The translations under genes and the position numbers were made by a program. Below, piece after piece: positions 18,769 to 29,600 of a DNA stretch of 38,500 nt. A model generated the notes under the pieces. That model was not told where the DNA came from. It did no database searches and worked only from the letters and a program-made list of their open reading frames with translations. The stretch is from the NCBI GenBank assembly GCA_009746045.1, contig RPFO01000578.1, positions 64,001-102,500 on the forward strand, given 5' to 3'. How positions within the stretch are numbered: the first letter of the stretch is position 1; each line of letters opens with the position of its first letter. This stretch comes from Mesostigma viride. Lineage: Eukaryota; Streptophyta; Mesostigmatophyceae; Mesostigmatales; Mesostigmataceae.

Positions 18769-19749
18769 AAGACAGGGGCGGTGGGGCCGCCGAGCCGTCG
18801 TGCCGTTTTGATGACGACGCTTTGGGCCACGCCGAGCTTCCCCAGGAAGGGGTCGCCCCGGAGGTAGGTGCCCAGGCGTGCATCGTTGACGTTCGAGGGG
18901 ACGCCACGTACCGCAATACTGCATGAGCGAATGGGTTCGTGCATAGCATCCTGTGTGCTGGCCTTGACGGCTGTTTTGATTTCGTTGATGAGCTCCGTGG
19001 GGTTCTGAAGCGTGGCGGCATAGGTGGTCTTGGCAGGAGTTATGGAGGCGGCAAGTTGTTGCTGGAGCTGGTGGAGGAGCTGCTGCTGCTGCTGCTGCTG
19101 CTGCAGTCCTGCTGCAATGTGGGTGATGGCGGAGTGGATGGAGGTGTCGGCGTGTGAGGAATGGGCGTGGTGGGTGGCGAGGTGGTTGTGGACAGGGTTG
19201 AGGGCAGCGTTGAGGAGGGAGGGGAGGTGATCGAAGCAGGTATTGACGACTTGCTCGGCGGTGATGCCGATGGCGGCAGCAACAGTGGGGTCGGTTCCCA
19301 GGTCCAGAGAGGCCATGACAAAGCGCTCAAGGGCGCTGTCGGAAAGACGGGAGCACGTCCACCAGACTGCGAGGCAGAGGTCGGTGTCGTCGGGGTTGTC
19401 GTGGAGAAAGTCCGACAGGTGGGTAACCTGTTGGTTGCAGTCCCGGATCTCGCACTTTTTCTCGGCAGCCAGGTGCAGGATGGTGAGGGCGGCAGCTCGG
19501 AACAGGCGTATGAAGGCCTGGCCATTTGCCAGGTAAAAATGCGGCAGCTTCCTCGGCAGAAAAGGCCTCCTCGCGGGTATCCATGGCGGGGTCGCTGTTC
19601 GGCGGAGCGGTGTAGTGGAGCGGCTGGATGCTGACAGTGGCGTCCGGCATAGCGTGCAAGGGGGTTTCCAATGACGCCATGGCTTCATCAGCGAGTTGGT
19701 GCAGGGCTGCGGACGCTTGTGATTGCTGGGATGAGTCGTATTCCGCCAT
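18769..19749 (-). pseudogene. LINE ORF1, N-terminal half (interrupted)
   Basis: The likely start is the ATG at 19747-19749 (MAEYDSSQQ). In order: a Gln/Ala-rich leader, an alpha-helical region (FIRLFRAAALTILHLAAEKK), a poly-Gln tract from CTG/CAG repeats (about 19078-19105), then an RRM-like domain (SCSIAVRGVPS, VVIKTARRLGGPTAPVLV) cut at 18769 by E2. An A-run of five at 19535-19539 (T-run in the gene) is one base too long, since four would join EEAAAF to YLANGQAF. It is probably the nucleic-acid-binding protein of a LINE. Whether RT-A and RT-B belong to the same family is not shown. Confidence 0.7.
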
Positions 19750-19762
19750 ATCGAGCTGAAAC

Positions 19763-20004
19763 ACAGCGATATTTGCTAGGCAGGGCGGTGCCGGTATCTT
19801 CGGAAATATTGAGCGATAGCTGTAGAAAATTATATCAGCGTGTTCGTCTTCAAAAGACGGGTCTAATGCAACCAACCTGATGAAATTTCATGGCCGGAGT
19901 CAAAAGTTATGAGCATTCTCGTGTATTGCAACAGCGATATTTGCTGGGCAGGGCGGTGCCGGTATCTTCGGAAATATTGAGCGATAGCTGTAGAAAATTA
20001 TATA
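19763..20004. repeat. 168-bp spaced duplication in the LINE 5' region
   Basis: A roughly 74-bp block starting ACAGCGATATTTGCT occurs at 19763 and again at 19931, 168 bp apart, with almost no differences. It lies directly upstream of ORF1, like the tandem promoter monomers of many LINE 5' UTRs; that role is inferred. Confidence 0.75.
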
Positions 20005-20512
20005 AATAGGACCTTTGGCATGATTTCGCGGCTGTGTGAGTCTCCTGATCCGAAGCCATCTCACTTAGGGGTTCGAAACAGCCCAACTGCGAAACACCTC
20101 TTTACCGGAGAGGGGTGCCGATGTGTCCGATATTTTTGCTGAATCTATAGAAGATGACTCACCACTAGACCTAAGTGCGCAGGAGTACTACGCACGGACC
20201 TACACGATATTCTAGTATCGCCGAAGTAGGCAGGTTGACCACGGCTGGAATCTGGTTATAGTGTGACGTACAAACCTAGAGGACCTAGCCAAAACTAACT
20301 AATATCAACCAATCTTACATTGTCGTCAGAAAGCAACACATAATTGCTACACATAATTGCCTGCGGTTTTGCCCGCTTGAGCTGCCAGCAATCGAGCCAC
20401 AAATCTAGGGATGTGCAGTGCCAAGGAGGCATGCCAGACCCACTGTCTCTCTTTGTACACTGGTTGTACTCTTTCTGAACTACAGCTAGAAAAATACAAG
20501 CATGCCCTGGGT
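20005..20512. other. Spacer between the LINE 5' end and the WD40 gene 3' end
   Basis: No gene seen. It should contain the LINE outer boundary and the 3' UTR of the minus-strand WD40 gene. A short hairpin (CCTCTTTACCGGAGAGG) lies near 20097-20114. Confidence 0.4.
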
Positions 20513-20688
20513 CTACCACACTGTGCGTCGAGGCGCAATCTGTGATGGCTTTGTGTGCCGAGGGTTTTTTCCTGGCGACAAGATACTCGAGGAGCTCGTC
20601 GCAGGACGGGTGAGGGCCCCATCCTCTGCCGATGCGTTCCATGCGGACTGGCCGCTGGTGTAGTTGGGCCGGGATGCACCCGTGGGGG
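20513..20688 (-). CDS. WD40 gene exon 11, terminal (tentative)
   Basis: The acceptor follows a good pyrimidine tract (GTTTTTGCTTGCAG). The phase-2 frame PTGASRPNYTSGQSAWNAS ends at TAG 20513-20515. The Ser/Pro/Arg-rich tail would suit a disordered C-terminus, but there is no homology support. Confidence 0.45.
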
Positions 20689-23600
20689 CTGCAAGCAAAA
20701 ACAATTTAGCACGCCCAACGCAGCAGCCAAGGGTAGAAGGTCAGCCCTAGCAAAACCGTGAAGGCATGGATAGGCTGCCAGCGGCCGCTGTACCGTCCCT
20801 TCCTGACCGTCTCATCCCCCTATGATTGATTACTTCGCACTCCCTGTCCATACTGTGCTGCCCTGCCATGGCCTGCCGTGCTGCAACGTGCGGTGTCATA
20901 TTGGCCATCCCGTCAGTGTGCTGCGCGACGAAACAAAGCAGTATGCTGAGTGACGTCACAAGGGACGCCTTGTTACCGTGGCAGGGGAGCCTTGCCATGC
21001 TGCCTAAACCCCAGTCCCTAAATCCTAGACCCTAGACCCTAGTCCCTAGACCCTAAACAGTTCGGCGGTGCAGCGCGGTGCCATGGGATGCCGTCACATG
21101 GGGTGGATCTTTGGGTAACCCAGGAAAAACCCAGGAGCAACCCAGGAGCAACCGAGGGGAAGCACGGTAGCGGCAGGCTGTACACGCGTGCTTTGTACTT
21201 GCATGTTTCGAACCAAGGGTGGTCATCGCAAAATCTACAGTGTCATGAGGGCGTTCAAACGCAGTTGGCACGGACTACACCCCAGTGTGAGGTGGAATGA
21301 AAGTTTGCTGCTAGTGTAAGCGACCAGCATATACAAATAAGCAAACCAGCGCAGGCCAGAAATCTGGAGAATCCGGACCATGGTAGCTCGACCAGCATAT
21401 ATGCCCGGTACCGCAACCCTCGCAGGCCCAATTTCCAACCTATCTAACCGCGGTAGTACTAGTAATAATATAGGATAGGTGCGCAACCCTATCTACCCGT
21501 GTAATACTAGTACCGGGTAGAACTGCGCTATATTCAGGTTTTAGCGTAGCATTAAGATAACGAAACCGTCCACGCCTTTGGATTCAGGCAAGGGCATACC
21601 TGACTGCCTACTTCGCGGTGGTGGGGCTGATGAACCCCTTCTATCCTGCAAGGCTGCCAAAGATGTTGCGAAGTGTGTGGGTATGCCAAGCCAGCGCCAG
21701 CAAGGCTGCCAGCCATGCCGCTTGCACACACTGTTGCAACAATGGGCGCGCACATGTGGCCGCCGCACCGGTCTCTCGCGGCTAAACTTCACACCTTACA
21801 CCCTACACAGTCGGCGCACCTGTCCTTGTGCGCGTGTCCAGTGCGGGCGCCCGGCTGGATGCCATCATTCGTTTGGTGCGCGTGTCCAGCACCACCTGCC
21901 CGCGTGGGGCCTCATTCACGTCCTGTGCCCCGTCACCGCCGCAATCACCGCCGCAAGGTGCCAGCAATCACCGTAAGATGCCGCGCCATGCAGCAAAACA
22001 CCGCTCGTGAGTGCAAACCGGCACGCACTGGGTCACCGCCACCACAAGCGGGCGATCGTGAGCGCAGAGCGCACAAGCACTATATCACCCGTGGTAAGGC
22101 AACCGCTGTGCACAGCCAATCGCGAGCGGCCCCGGGAAGATTTCACACCCACCGAGCGTTGGCCGCCACCACGGTTATCCACCACGGTTATCCGTCAACG
22201 TTTTGCAAACGGCCAAGCATGGCGTGCTAGGCGTGTGGTCAAGCATGGCTGCTTAGGCTTGTGGTAGCACACCGCTGCTGTCAAACTGTGCCCGTGCCAG
22301 GGCAAGCACTGCGCACAGCCAATCGTGAGCAGCTAGCTGGTTAGGGAACAAAAGGGAACGGGGATCCATGATCCAACAGCTCTCGGCGACAGACACATCA
22401 TGACTGGGAACCTTGCACAGCCCGGGGTTTGGTGACGGACAGCAGACACAGCATGAGCGAAGCCGCAGCTAAGCCGCAGCTATAGTATTGGCAGTAGCGC
22501 TACACAAATGGAGTCTCCACCGTTTGATTGGCCTCGGCATGAACATGGGACGGGTAGCATCCGAAAGTTTCCCTCCCAATCCGCGCACGATCCGGCGCTT
22601 TCTGAGCACAAGCTAGTTGCCATGTGCAGCGCTGTCGTGCATTGCAATAAGTGAATTGCTTCTTTGTTATTGGATGCTCCAAAGCCATCAAGCTCAAGCC
22701 TCTTGGCCCGCCACCCCCCACCCGCCACCCTCCACACACACAGCACCCCCGGCAACACCCCCATTCCAAGCCTCTCCTCCGCTCCCCCAATCACCTTGAG
22801 CTTGTGTATGTGCAGCAGGTGCGCGATGGACGTGGTGGGTCGACCCAGGGTCTTTGGGTAGTTGATATGACTGCTGCCCTCTGGCATGTACACGCGAGAT
22901 CCGTAGTCGGTCTGCGCCAGCTTGCGCGCCTGCTGGATGGACCGCCTGCGCTCAGTGGCAGGGGGGGGGCAGGGGGGGCAGAGCCGGTTGTTGACAAGGG
23001 CAGTGAGGGCAAGTTTAGTGAGGGCAAGTTGGGTGAGGGCAAGTTTGGTGAGGGCGAGTTTGGTGAGGGCGAGTTCGGTGAGGGCGAGTTTGGTGAGGGC
23101 GAGTTTGGTGAGGGCGAGTTTGGTGAGGGCGAGTTTGGTGAGCGTGAGTTTGGTGAGGTTGAGTTCGGTGCGGGCAACTTTGTTGAAGGCGAGTGACGGG
23201 CAGCGGTTTCTTGATTAGGCACCGGGGGCCGTGAAAAGCGGTCAGTTGTTGACAAGTATACAGTTCGGGTGCTATCAACCAGGCACGTCTTGCATCATGC
23301 CACCTCATTTTTCTGACTCTCTGCTACGTGCAGCGAGCAGCAGCCAACATTGATTGCCTGTTGGTGAAGGAAGCAACCGGGTGGCTTCTCCTCGCTATGA
23401 ACGCCGCGCGACACTTGGCTGCCATCCCGGGCATGAAAACCCTCTAAACAAGAGTAAGCTTACATCAGATAGGGAAGCGCAGTCCCCAAGGCACGAGGCA
23501 CGAGGCGCGAGGCGCGAGGCGCGAGGCGCGAGACGCGAGGCGCGAGGCGCGAGGCGCGAGGCGCGAGGCGCGAGGCGCGAGGCGCGAGGCGCGAGGCGCG

Positions 23601-26600
23601 AGGCGCGAGGCGCGAGGCGCGAGGCGCGAGGCGCGAGGCGCGAGGCGCGAGGCGCGAGGCGCGAGGCGCGAGGCGTGAGGCGCGAGGCGCGAGGCACGAG
23701 GCGCGAGGCGTGAGGCGCGAGGCACGAGGCACGAGGCACGAGGCATGAGGCATGAGGCATGGGGCATGAGGCACGAGGCACAGGTCGCAGGTCGCTGGGC
23801 GCGCGGTACCTCTCGATCCATGTCTGCTTGGCGATGGCTCGTGCGACCGGCCCTGTCTCCTCGTCCTCCTCCTCCTCGTCTTGGTCAGGGCCGCGTTGCG
23901 CCACATCTTCCGACTGCAGGCAGAGAGTGGAGGCGCTTCCACGCAGCTCTGGAAGCGAGGGCGTGGGTGTTGCTGTGAGGGGAGGTGGGGGAGAAGAGAG
24001 CGAGGAGAGGAGAGTAATGGGAGGAGAGGAGAGGGAGATGGTGGAGAGGAGAGGGAGGTGGGGGGAGAGGAGTGGGAGATGGGAGGAGAGGAGAGAGAGA
24101 TGGGGGAAGAGGAGAGGGAGATGGAGGAGAGGAGAGGGAGATGGGGGGAGAGGAGAGGGAGATGGGGGGAGAGGAGTGGGAGATGGGAGGAGGGGAAAGG
24201 GAGATGGGAGGAGAGGGGAGGGACAAACAGAAACACGGGCCAGGTTTGGGGAGACACAAGTCAGGTGGGGCATGTTCACGAGACTCACTCCGGCGAGGGA
24301 AGTGGCGAGGTTTTGACGTCGCACGCTTTGCAAAAGAATCTACTTAATAAATAGAGGCATATTCTTCGCAGGAACTTGTGTTTGGCGATGTGAAGTTCGA
24401 CAGTCGCGTGCAGCCCTCTCTCACGGTCCATCGGACGTGGACCAGACGAACCCTGTCTTCTGGTACCATTGCGCTCATGAGCGGCATATGGCGGGAAAAC
24501 ATCAAAGTGTTGACTGCAGCTGTGCCTTGCCTTAATTAATTAATCACGGGGTGGCGTGGCCGCTCACAACATGGCTTGGCCACGCTCACAAGCCACAACT
24601 ACCCTCTCTGCTACTCAAGAAATGCCACAGCCACCCTTATAAATGAAGGAAGCAAGGGCCACGCGGTCACTCACTGCGGGCCTCCTGCGGTGCGCTGGCG
24701 GATGGCGCGTCCTCCCCTTCCTTGCCACCCCCAGCATTGCCGCCATCCGCCCCTGCCTCGGCCGGCTTGTCGGGTAGCACTGGCTCGGGCGTGAGGGACC
24801 GCCAGGTGGCGGTGTTCGACAGGTCCCAGCTGTCGCGTCCAAAGTCGCCGATGTGCGCCCCTTCCAGGCTCCACAGCCTGCACCATGCCGACACGGCGGC
24901 GGTGGACAAATCATGCCGCATCCAATGAAAAGAGGCTCCAAGGGGAATTTTCAATGCGGGAGGATGGTGATGTCGTGGGTGGGTATGTGGCGGGTGATTT
25001 TTCATGCCACGACAGCAGCAGCGGAGATACCTGTTGCTGCCGATAACAGGTTCGAGAGCAAGTTTTGAGACATCACGCAGCAGGCGAGTGGGCACATGCT
25101 GGCCAGACAGGCACCTGGGGCACATGACATCGCAATTGGTGCATATGCAAGGGCTGCATGACCGTAAAGGGGTCCTTTCAGGGCACAAACGTGATTGGGG
25201 GGCCGCCGCGCCACAGCGGGGCACTAGCAGATTTAGGGTTTGGGATTTGTACACCCCGGTAGCTGGGCATCCTGCACACCGATGATGTTAGTGCACTTGG
25301 TAAAGCTTGCGCTCACACCACGTAGAAAGGCCCACAGACTGGAGCGACAACTAGAAGAGAAGAGCCCGAGTTACATGGTCTCCTTACCCAGAGGTTTGCT
25401 GGCAACCTTGTTATCTAACCGTGCCACCACTGTTACATAACCGTGCCACTAAATTAGACAGATACACACATGTCAACGTCCCGGGACATAACCATGTAGG
25501 AATAGCCTTGCGATGACGTTATAGTTATGGAAGTTAGTACTCTGTTAGTATTCCCTTATTCACGTGCACAGAGGCGGCACCTTGCCACTCACGTAGCCCC
25601 TATCCAGCCTCCTCGTTGTGTATAGGGATTGAAGGGTTCTTTTATTGGTACCCACGTGACGCAGTCTACATGCTTTTATTAATTGATTAATCCAGCTTCC
25701 ACGCATGATGATGGGACGCCCCTGTTTGCGGGAGAACCAGCGAGGTGTTTTAGGGTGTTGCAGCGTTGGGTTGAAATCTGGTTGAGTTTTAGAGAGTTGT
25801 AGCGTTGGGCTTAAATCCGTCCAAGTTTTGGGGGTTGCGCGGTGAAGCAGTAGGCAATGTGTAGGATCCATCCCTCGTATGACTGCTGGTATGCTTAGGG
25901 TCCATCGAGTGGTCTGTCTGCTAGTGGCATCGTCGGCATGTCCCTAAACCCTACACCCTGGGCGGCAGGGTGGCAGCGGCGGTCGGATACTACCGCTGTG
26001 TGCAGTAGGGTGGGTATGCATGAAAAGCAACAGAGCAGAAAGGCGACTCCGAACGTGCTTGTCATGCAACCGAGCTGCACCCCCTCTGCAACATAATTAG
26101 GGTGGGGCGAGCGATCGACACTCACGACATCATAATTAGGGTGGGGCGACTGAGCAGCACCAGGATACATCATGAGCTTTAGGGTCGGGCGACCGAGCGG
26201 CACCCATGATACGTCGTATTAAGGGTGGGGCGAGCCATTGACACTCTCGACAGATCATCACGTTGTATTAAGGGTGGGGCGACCGAGCAGCACTCACAGT
26301 AAATCATCTTTAGGGTGGGGCAACCGAGCAGTACTCACGACACCTCATATGTAGGGTGGGGCGACCGCGCGGGCACTCACGAGACATTGCAGTCGGTCGA
26401 CGCCGTCAGCACCACGTCCCTGCCAGGGACCAGCTCCACGCTGACGACAGTCGACTGGTGCGCGCGCCAGTAGACGAGCTCCCGCAGCATGCAGTTGGTG
26501 GGGGTGGATGACCCGGCCCCCGTCAGCCCGCCCTGGCCCGGCATCAGCCCCACGAACGACTTGCCTTGCTGGCCGCGAGTGGTCAGCGCTGACATGTCCC

Positions 26601-29600
26601 ACACCTGGTGAGGGCGGACACGTCAGGGGCAGCGTGCGTGCAGGAGGGAAGGTGTGCAGTGCATGGGCATGTCATAAGTGGCAAGGAGGAGGCAAGGAGG
26701 GGCAGTGTCTGGCGCAGGGGTTGTACGAAGCATACAGAAGGCAAGGAGGGGCAGCGCCCGGCGCAGGGGGTTGTACGAGGCAAGCAGGAGGCAAGGAGGG
26801 GCAGCGCCCGGCGCAGGGGTTGTACAAGGAAAGGGGGAAGCAAGGAGGGGCAGTGCCCGGTGCAGGGGTTGTACGAGGCAAGCACGAGGCGAGGGGGGGC
26901 AGCGCCCGGTGCAGGGGTTGTACGAGGCAAGCAGGAGGCAAGGAGGGGCAGCGCCCAGCGCAGGGGTTGTACGAGGCAAGCAGGAGGCAAGGAGGGGCAG
27001 CGCCCGGTGCAGGGGTTGTACGAGGCAAGCAAGAGGCGAGGAGGGGCAGCGTCCGGCGCATGGGTTGTACGAGGCAAGCAGGAGGCAAGGAGGGGCAGCG
27101 CCCAGCGCAGGGGTTGTACGCGACAAGCAGGAGGCAAGGAGGGGCAGCGCCCGGCGCAGGGGTTGTACAAGGAAAGGGGGAAGCAAGGAGGGGCAGCGCC
27201 CGGTGCAGGGGTTGTACGAGGCAAGCAGGGGGCAAGGAGGGGCAGTGCCCGGTGCAGGGGTTGTACGCGGCAAGCAATAGGCAAGGAGGGGCAGCGCCCG
27301 GCGCAGGGGTTGTATGAGGAAAGGGGTAAGCAAGGAAGGGCAGCGCCCGGCGCAGGGGTTTTACGCGGCAAGCAATAGGCAAGGAGGGGCAGCGCCGGGT
27401 GCAGGGGTTGTACGCGGCAAGCAGGAGGCAAGGAGGGGCAGCGCCCGGCGCAGGGGTTGTACGCGGCAAGCAGGAGGCAAGGAGGGGCAGTGTCCGGCGC
27501 AGGGGTTGTATGAGGAAAGGGGGAAGCAAGGAGGGGCAGCGTCCGGCGCAGGGGTTGTACAAGGAAAGGGGGAAGCGCAAGGAGGGGCAGTGCGCGGCGC
27601 AGGGGTTGTACGCGGCAAGCAGGAGGCAAGGAGGGGCAGCGCCCGGCGCAGGGGTTGTATGAAGAAAAGGGGAAGCAAGGAGGGGCAGCGCCCGGCTCAG
27701 GGGTTGTATGAGGAAAGGGGGAAGCAAGGAGGGGCAGTGCCCGGCGCAGGGGTTGTACGCGGCAAGCAGGAGGCAAGGAGAGGCAGTGCCGGGTGCAGGG
27801 GTTGTACGAGGAAAGGGGGAGGCAAGGAGGGGCAGCGCCCGGCTCAGGGGTCATATGAGGAAAGGGGGGAGCATGGAGGGGCAGTGCCCGGTGCAGGGGT
27901 TGTACGAGGGAACCAGGAGGCAGGCAGGATGGCACGTGGTCGTGATGGTGTGGCTTTGCCGTGCATGGTGGTGGTGAAGGGGGGAGAGAACAAGGCGAGC
28001 TGGTCCTGGCAGGCAAGGTAACGGCGGGCGGGTCCCTGCGTGCGGCAGTGTGGCATCATCACAAAACCGTGTTGCACACGATATGTCGGCGCATCCGTGG
28101 CTTATCGGCTGAGGAATGCCGTGCACCCATGGCAGGTAAATAAGGGGACTGAGACTAAACTCGGTGGAGCCTGCAGGGTATTTCTCTAACACAGAATATA
28201 CCTCCTCCCACAGGACAGTGTTGCAGGAGCCGAGAGAGTTGGCAGCTCCAGAGCTGGCAGGTAGGAAATGTTGCACGTGCAGGGAGCGATGTATTTTTCA
28301 TAGCATCATCTTCTGTTTTGAGGGTGTCAACACACAACGTTGCAAATCGTGTGGATACCCGCAAGACATCCTCGTGGGAACGTCGTTGACATGGTTGGGT
28401 TCATGGTTGGGTGGGACGCAGCCACGCGCTTTTGATGGTTGGGCGCCCATGGGTTGAGGGCATCCATCTGCCCGCCCGCTGGCTAGATGGACGACCTGCA
28501 CTGGGTGAGCCATTGAGCAATCAAACAGCCGATGCCTTCCCTTCCACACAGAAGTCATTGATTAGTAGAAAGCCAGCGATTTCGTAGGAACCACTGACAC
28601 CGAGATGGTTGCCTTGGTTCCCACTCGCTTCCGATGCCTAGTGCCAAGCCATCCGCATCCGCCAGCTACCACCCCCTTTGCGTCGCGCAGCCCACGTAGT
28701 ATCAGCCACCAACACCTACGGGCCACCAACACCCATGCACGTACAACGGCACAAGTACGTTGCCCGCCCACCTTTACAGATGCACCCACATCGTCAGCAT
28801 CAAAGGGCTGCACCCCGCCCCTCTCGCATCACAACAGGGCCCACCTTGATGCATCCATCGCTGTCGCCCGTCACCAGGTAGTGGGCGCTCTTGGAGGAGC
28901 ACATGGACTGCACGCTCTCGCCGCGCTTGTGCATCAGGTCCACCTGGCAGGGTGGGGGTGGGTGGGTGAGAGGATGCCGAAAAGCAAAAAAGAGAAAAGA
29001 GAAGGCCGTACGACAGGAACAAGGACAGAACGCATGATAGGGACAAAAGCACGAACAGGGGTAGATAGGGTGGATAACACGAGCAAGCAAGACAGATAGA
29101 AGGGACAACATGAGTGAGTGTCGATGGGGCGGATACACCTGCAGTTGCTGCACGAGCCGAGGCGGTCAGCAGCGCCGCAGAAATCGAATCGCAGCCCAAC
29201 ACCTGCTGCGGCCGCTGCCGGCCTATTTCCCTTAACCTCAGTACCTCAGTACTGGCCCATTTGCCTTAACTTGAGTACCTCGTCCACCACCAAAAGGTCT
29301 AGTACAGCCCAGCCAAGAACAGCCAACAAAATACGAGACGATGCCATAATGCCGAGTGGATCCGTGTAAGAGGAGCGAGCACCTGGATGCGGCACCCCCC
29401 GAAACCCTGGTTGGGATTTAGACTGCGGCCACATGCAGGCAAGCAGTAATGCATTTCGCTTGCATGCTTGGGAGGCATGCCTGGGCACGGAGATGAAATC
29501 AATCCAACCCAAGACAAGACAATCCGACCTTGCCCTATCCATAGCATTCCTTGAACATGCATGGCCCAGCTAGGGTACATTGTGGTGCTGGAATAAAGGG

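Noticed and set aside
20040-20100. Possible tRNA-like T-arm (GGGTTCGAAAC)
   Set aside because: No acceptor, D or anticodon stem could be folded around it.
23484-23790. Possible CRISPR array among the tandem repeats
   Set aside because: Units are contiguous without unique spacers, and the sequence is eukaryotic. The same applies to the arrays at 22985, 26684 and 38207.
23395-24333. Minus-strand 312-aa and 265-aa frames rich in Ala-Pro-Arg and Ser-Pro-Leu
   Set aside because: Mostly the 7-bp and purine minisatellites; only the 23810-23913 segment reads as a real exon.
26583-28016. Open frames of 200-477 aa on both strands
   Set aside because: They follow the 49-bp minisatellite, whose length and composition leave several frames open; no start context or domain, and they lie in an intron.
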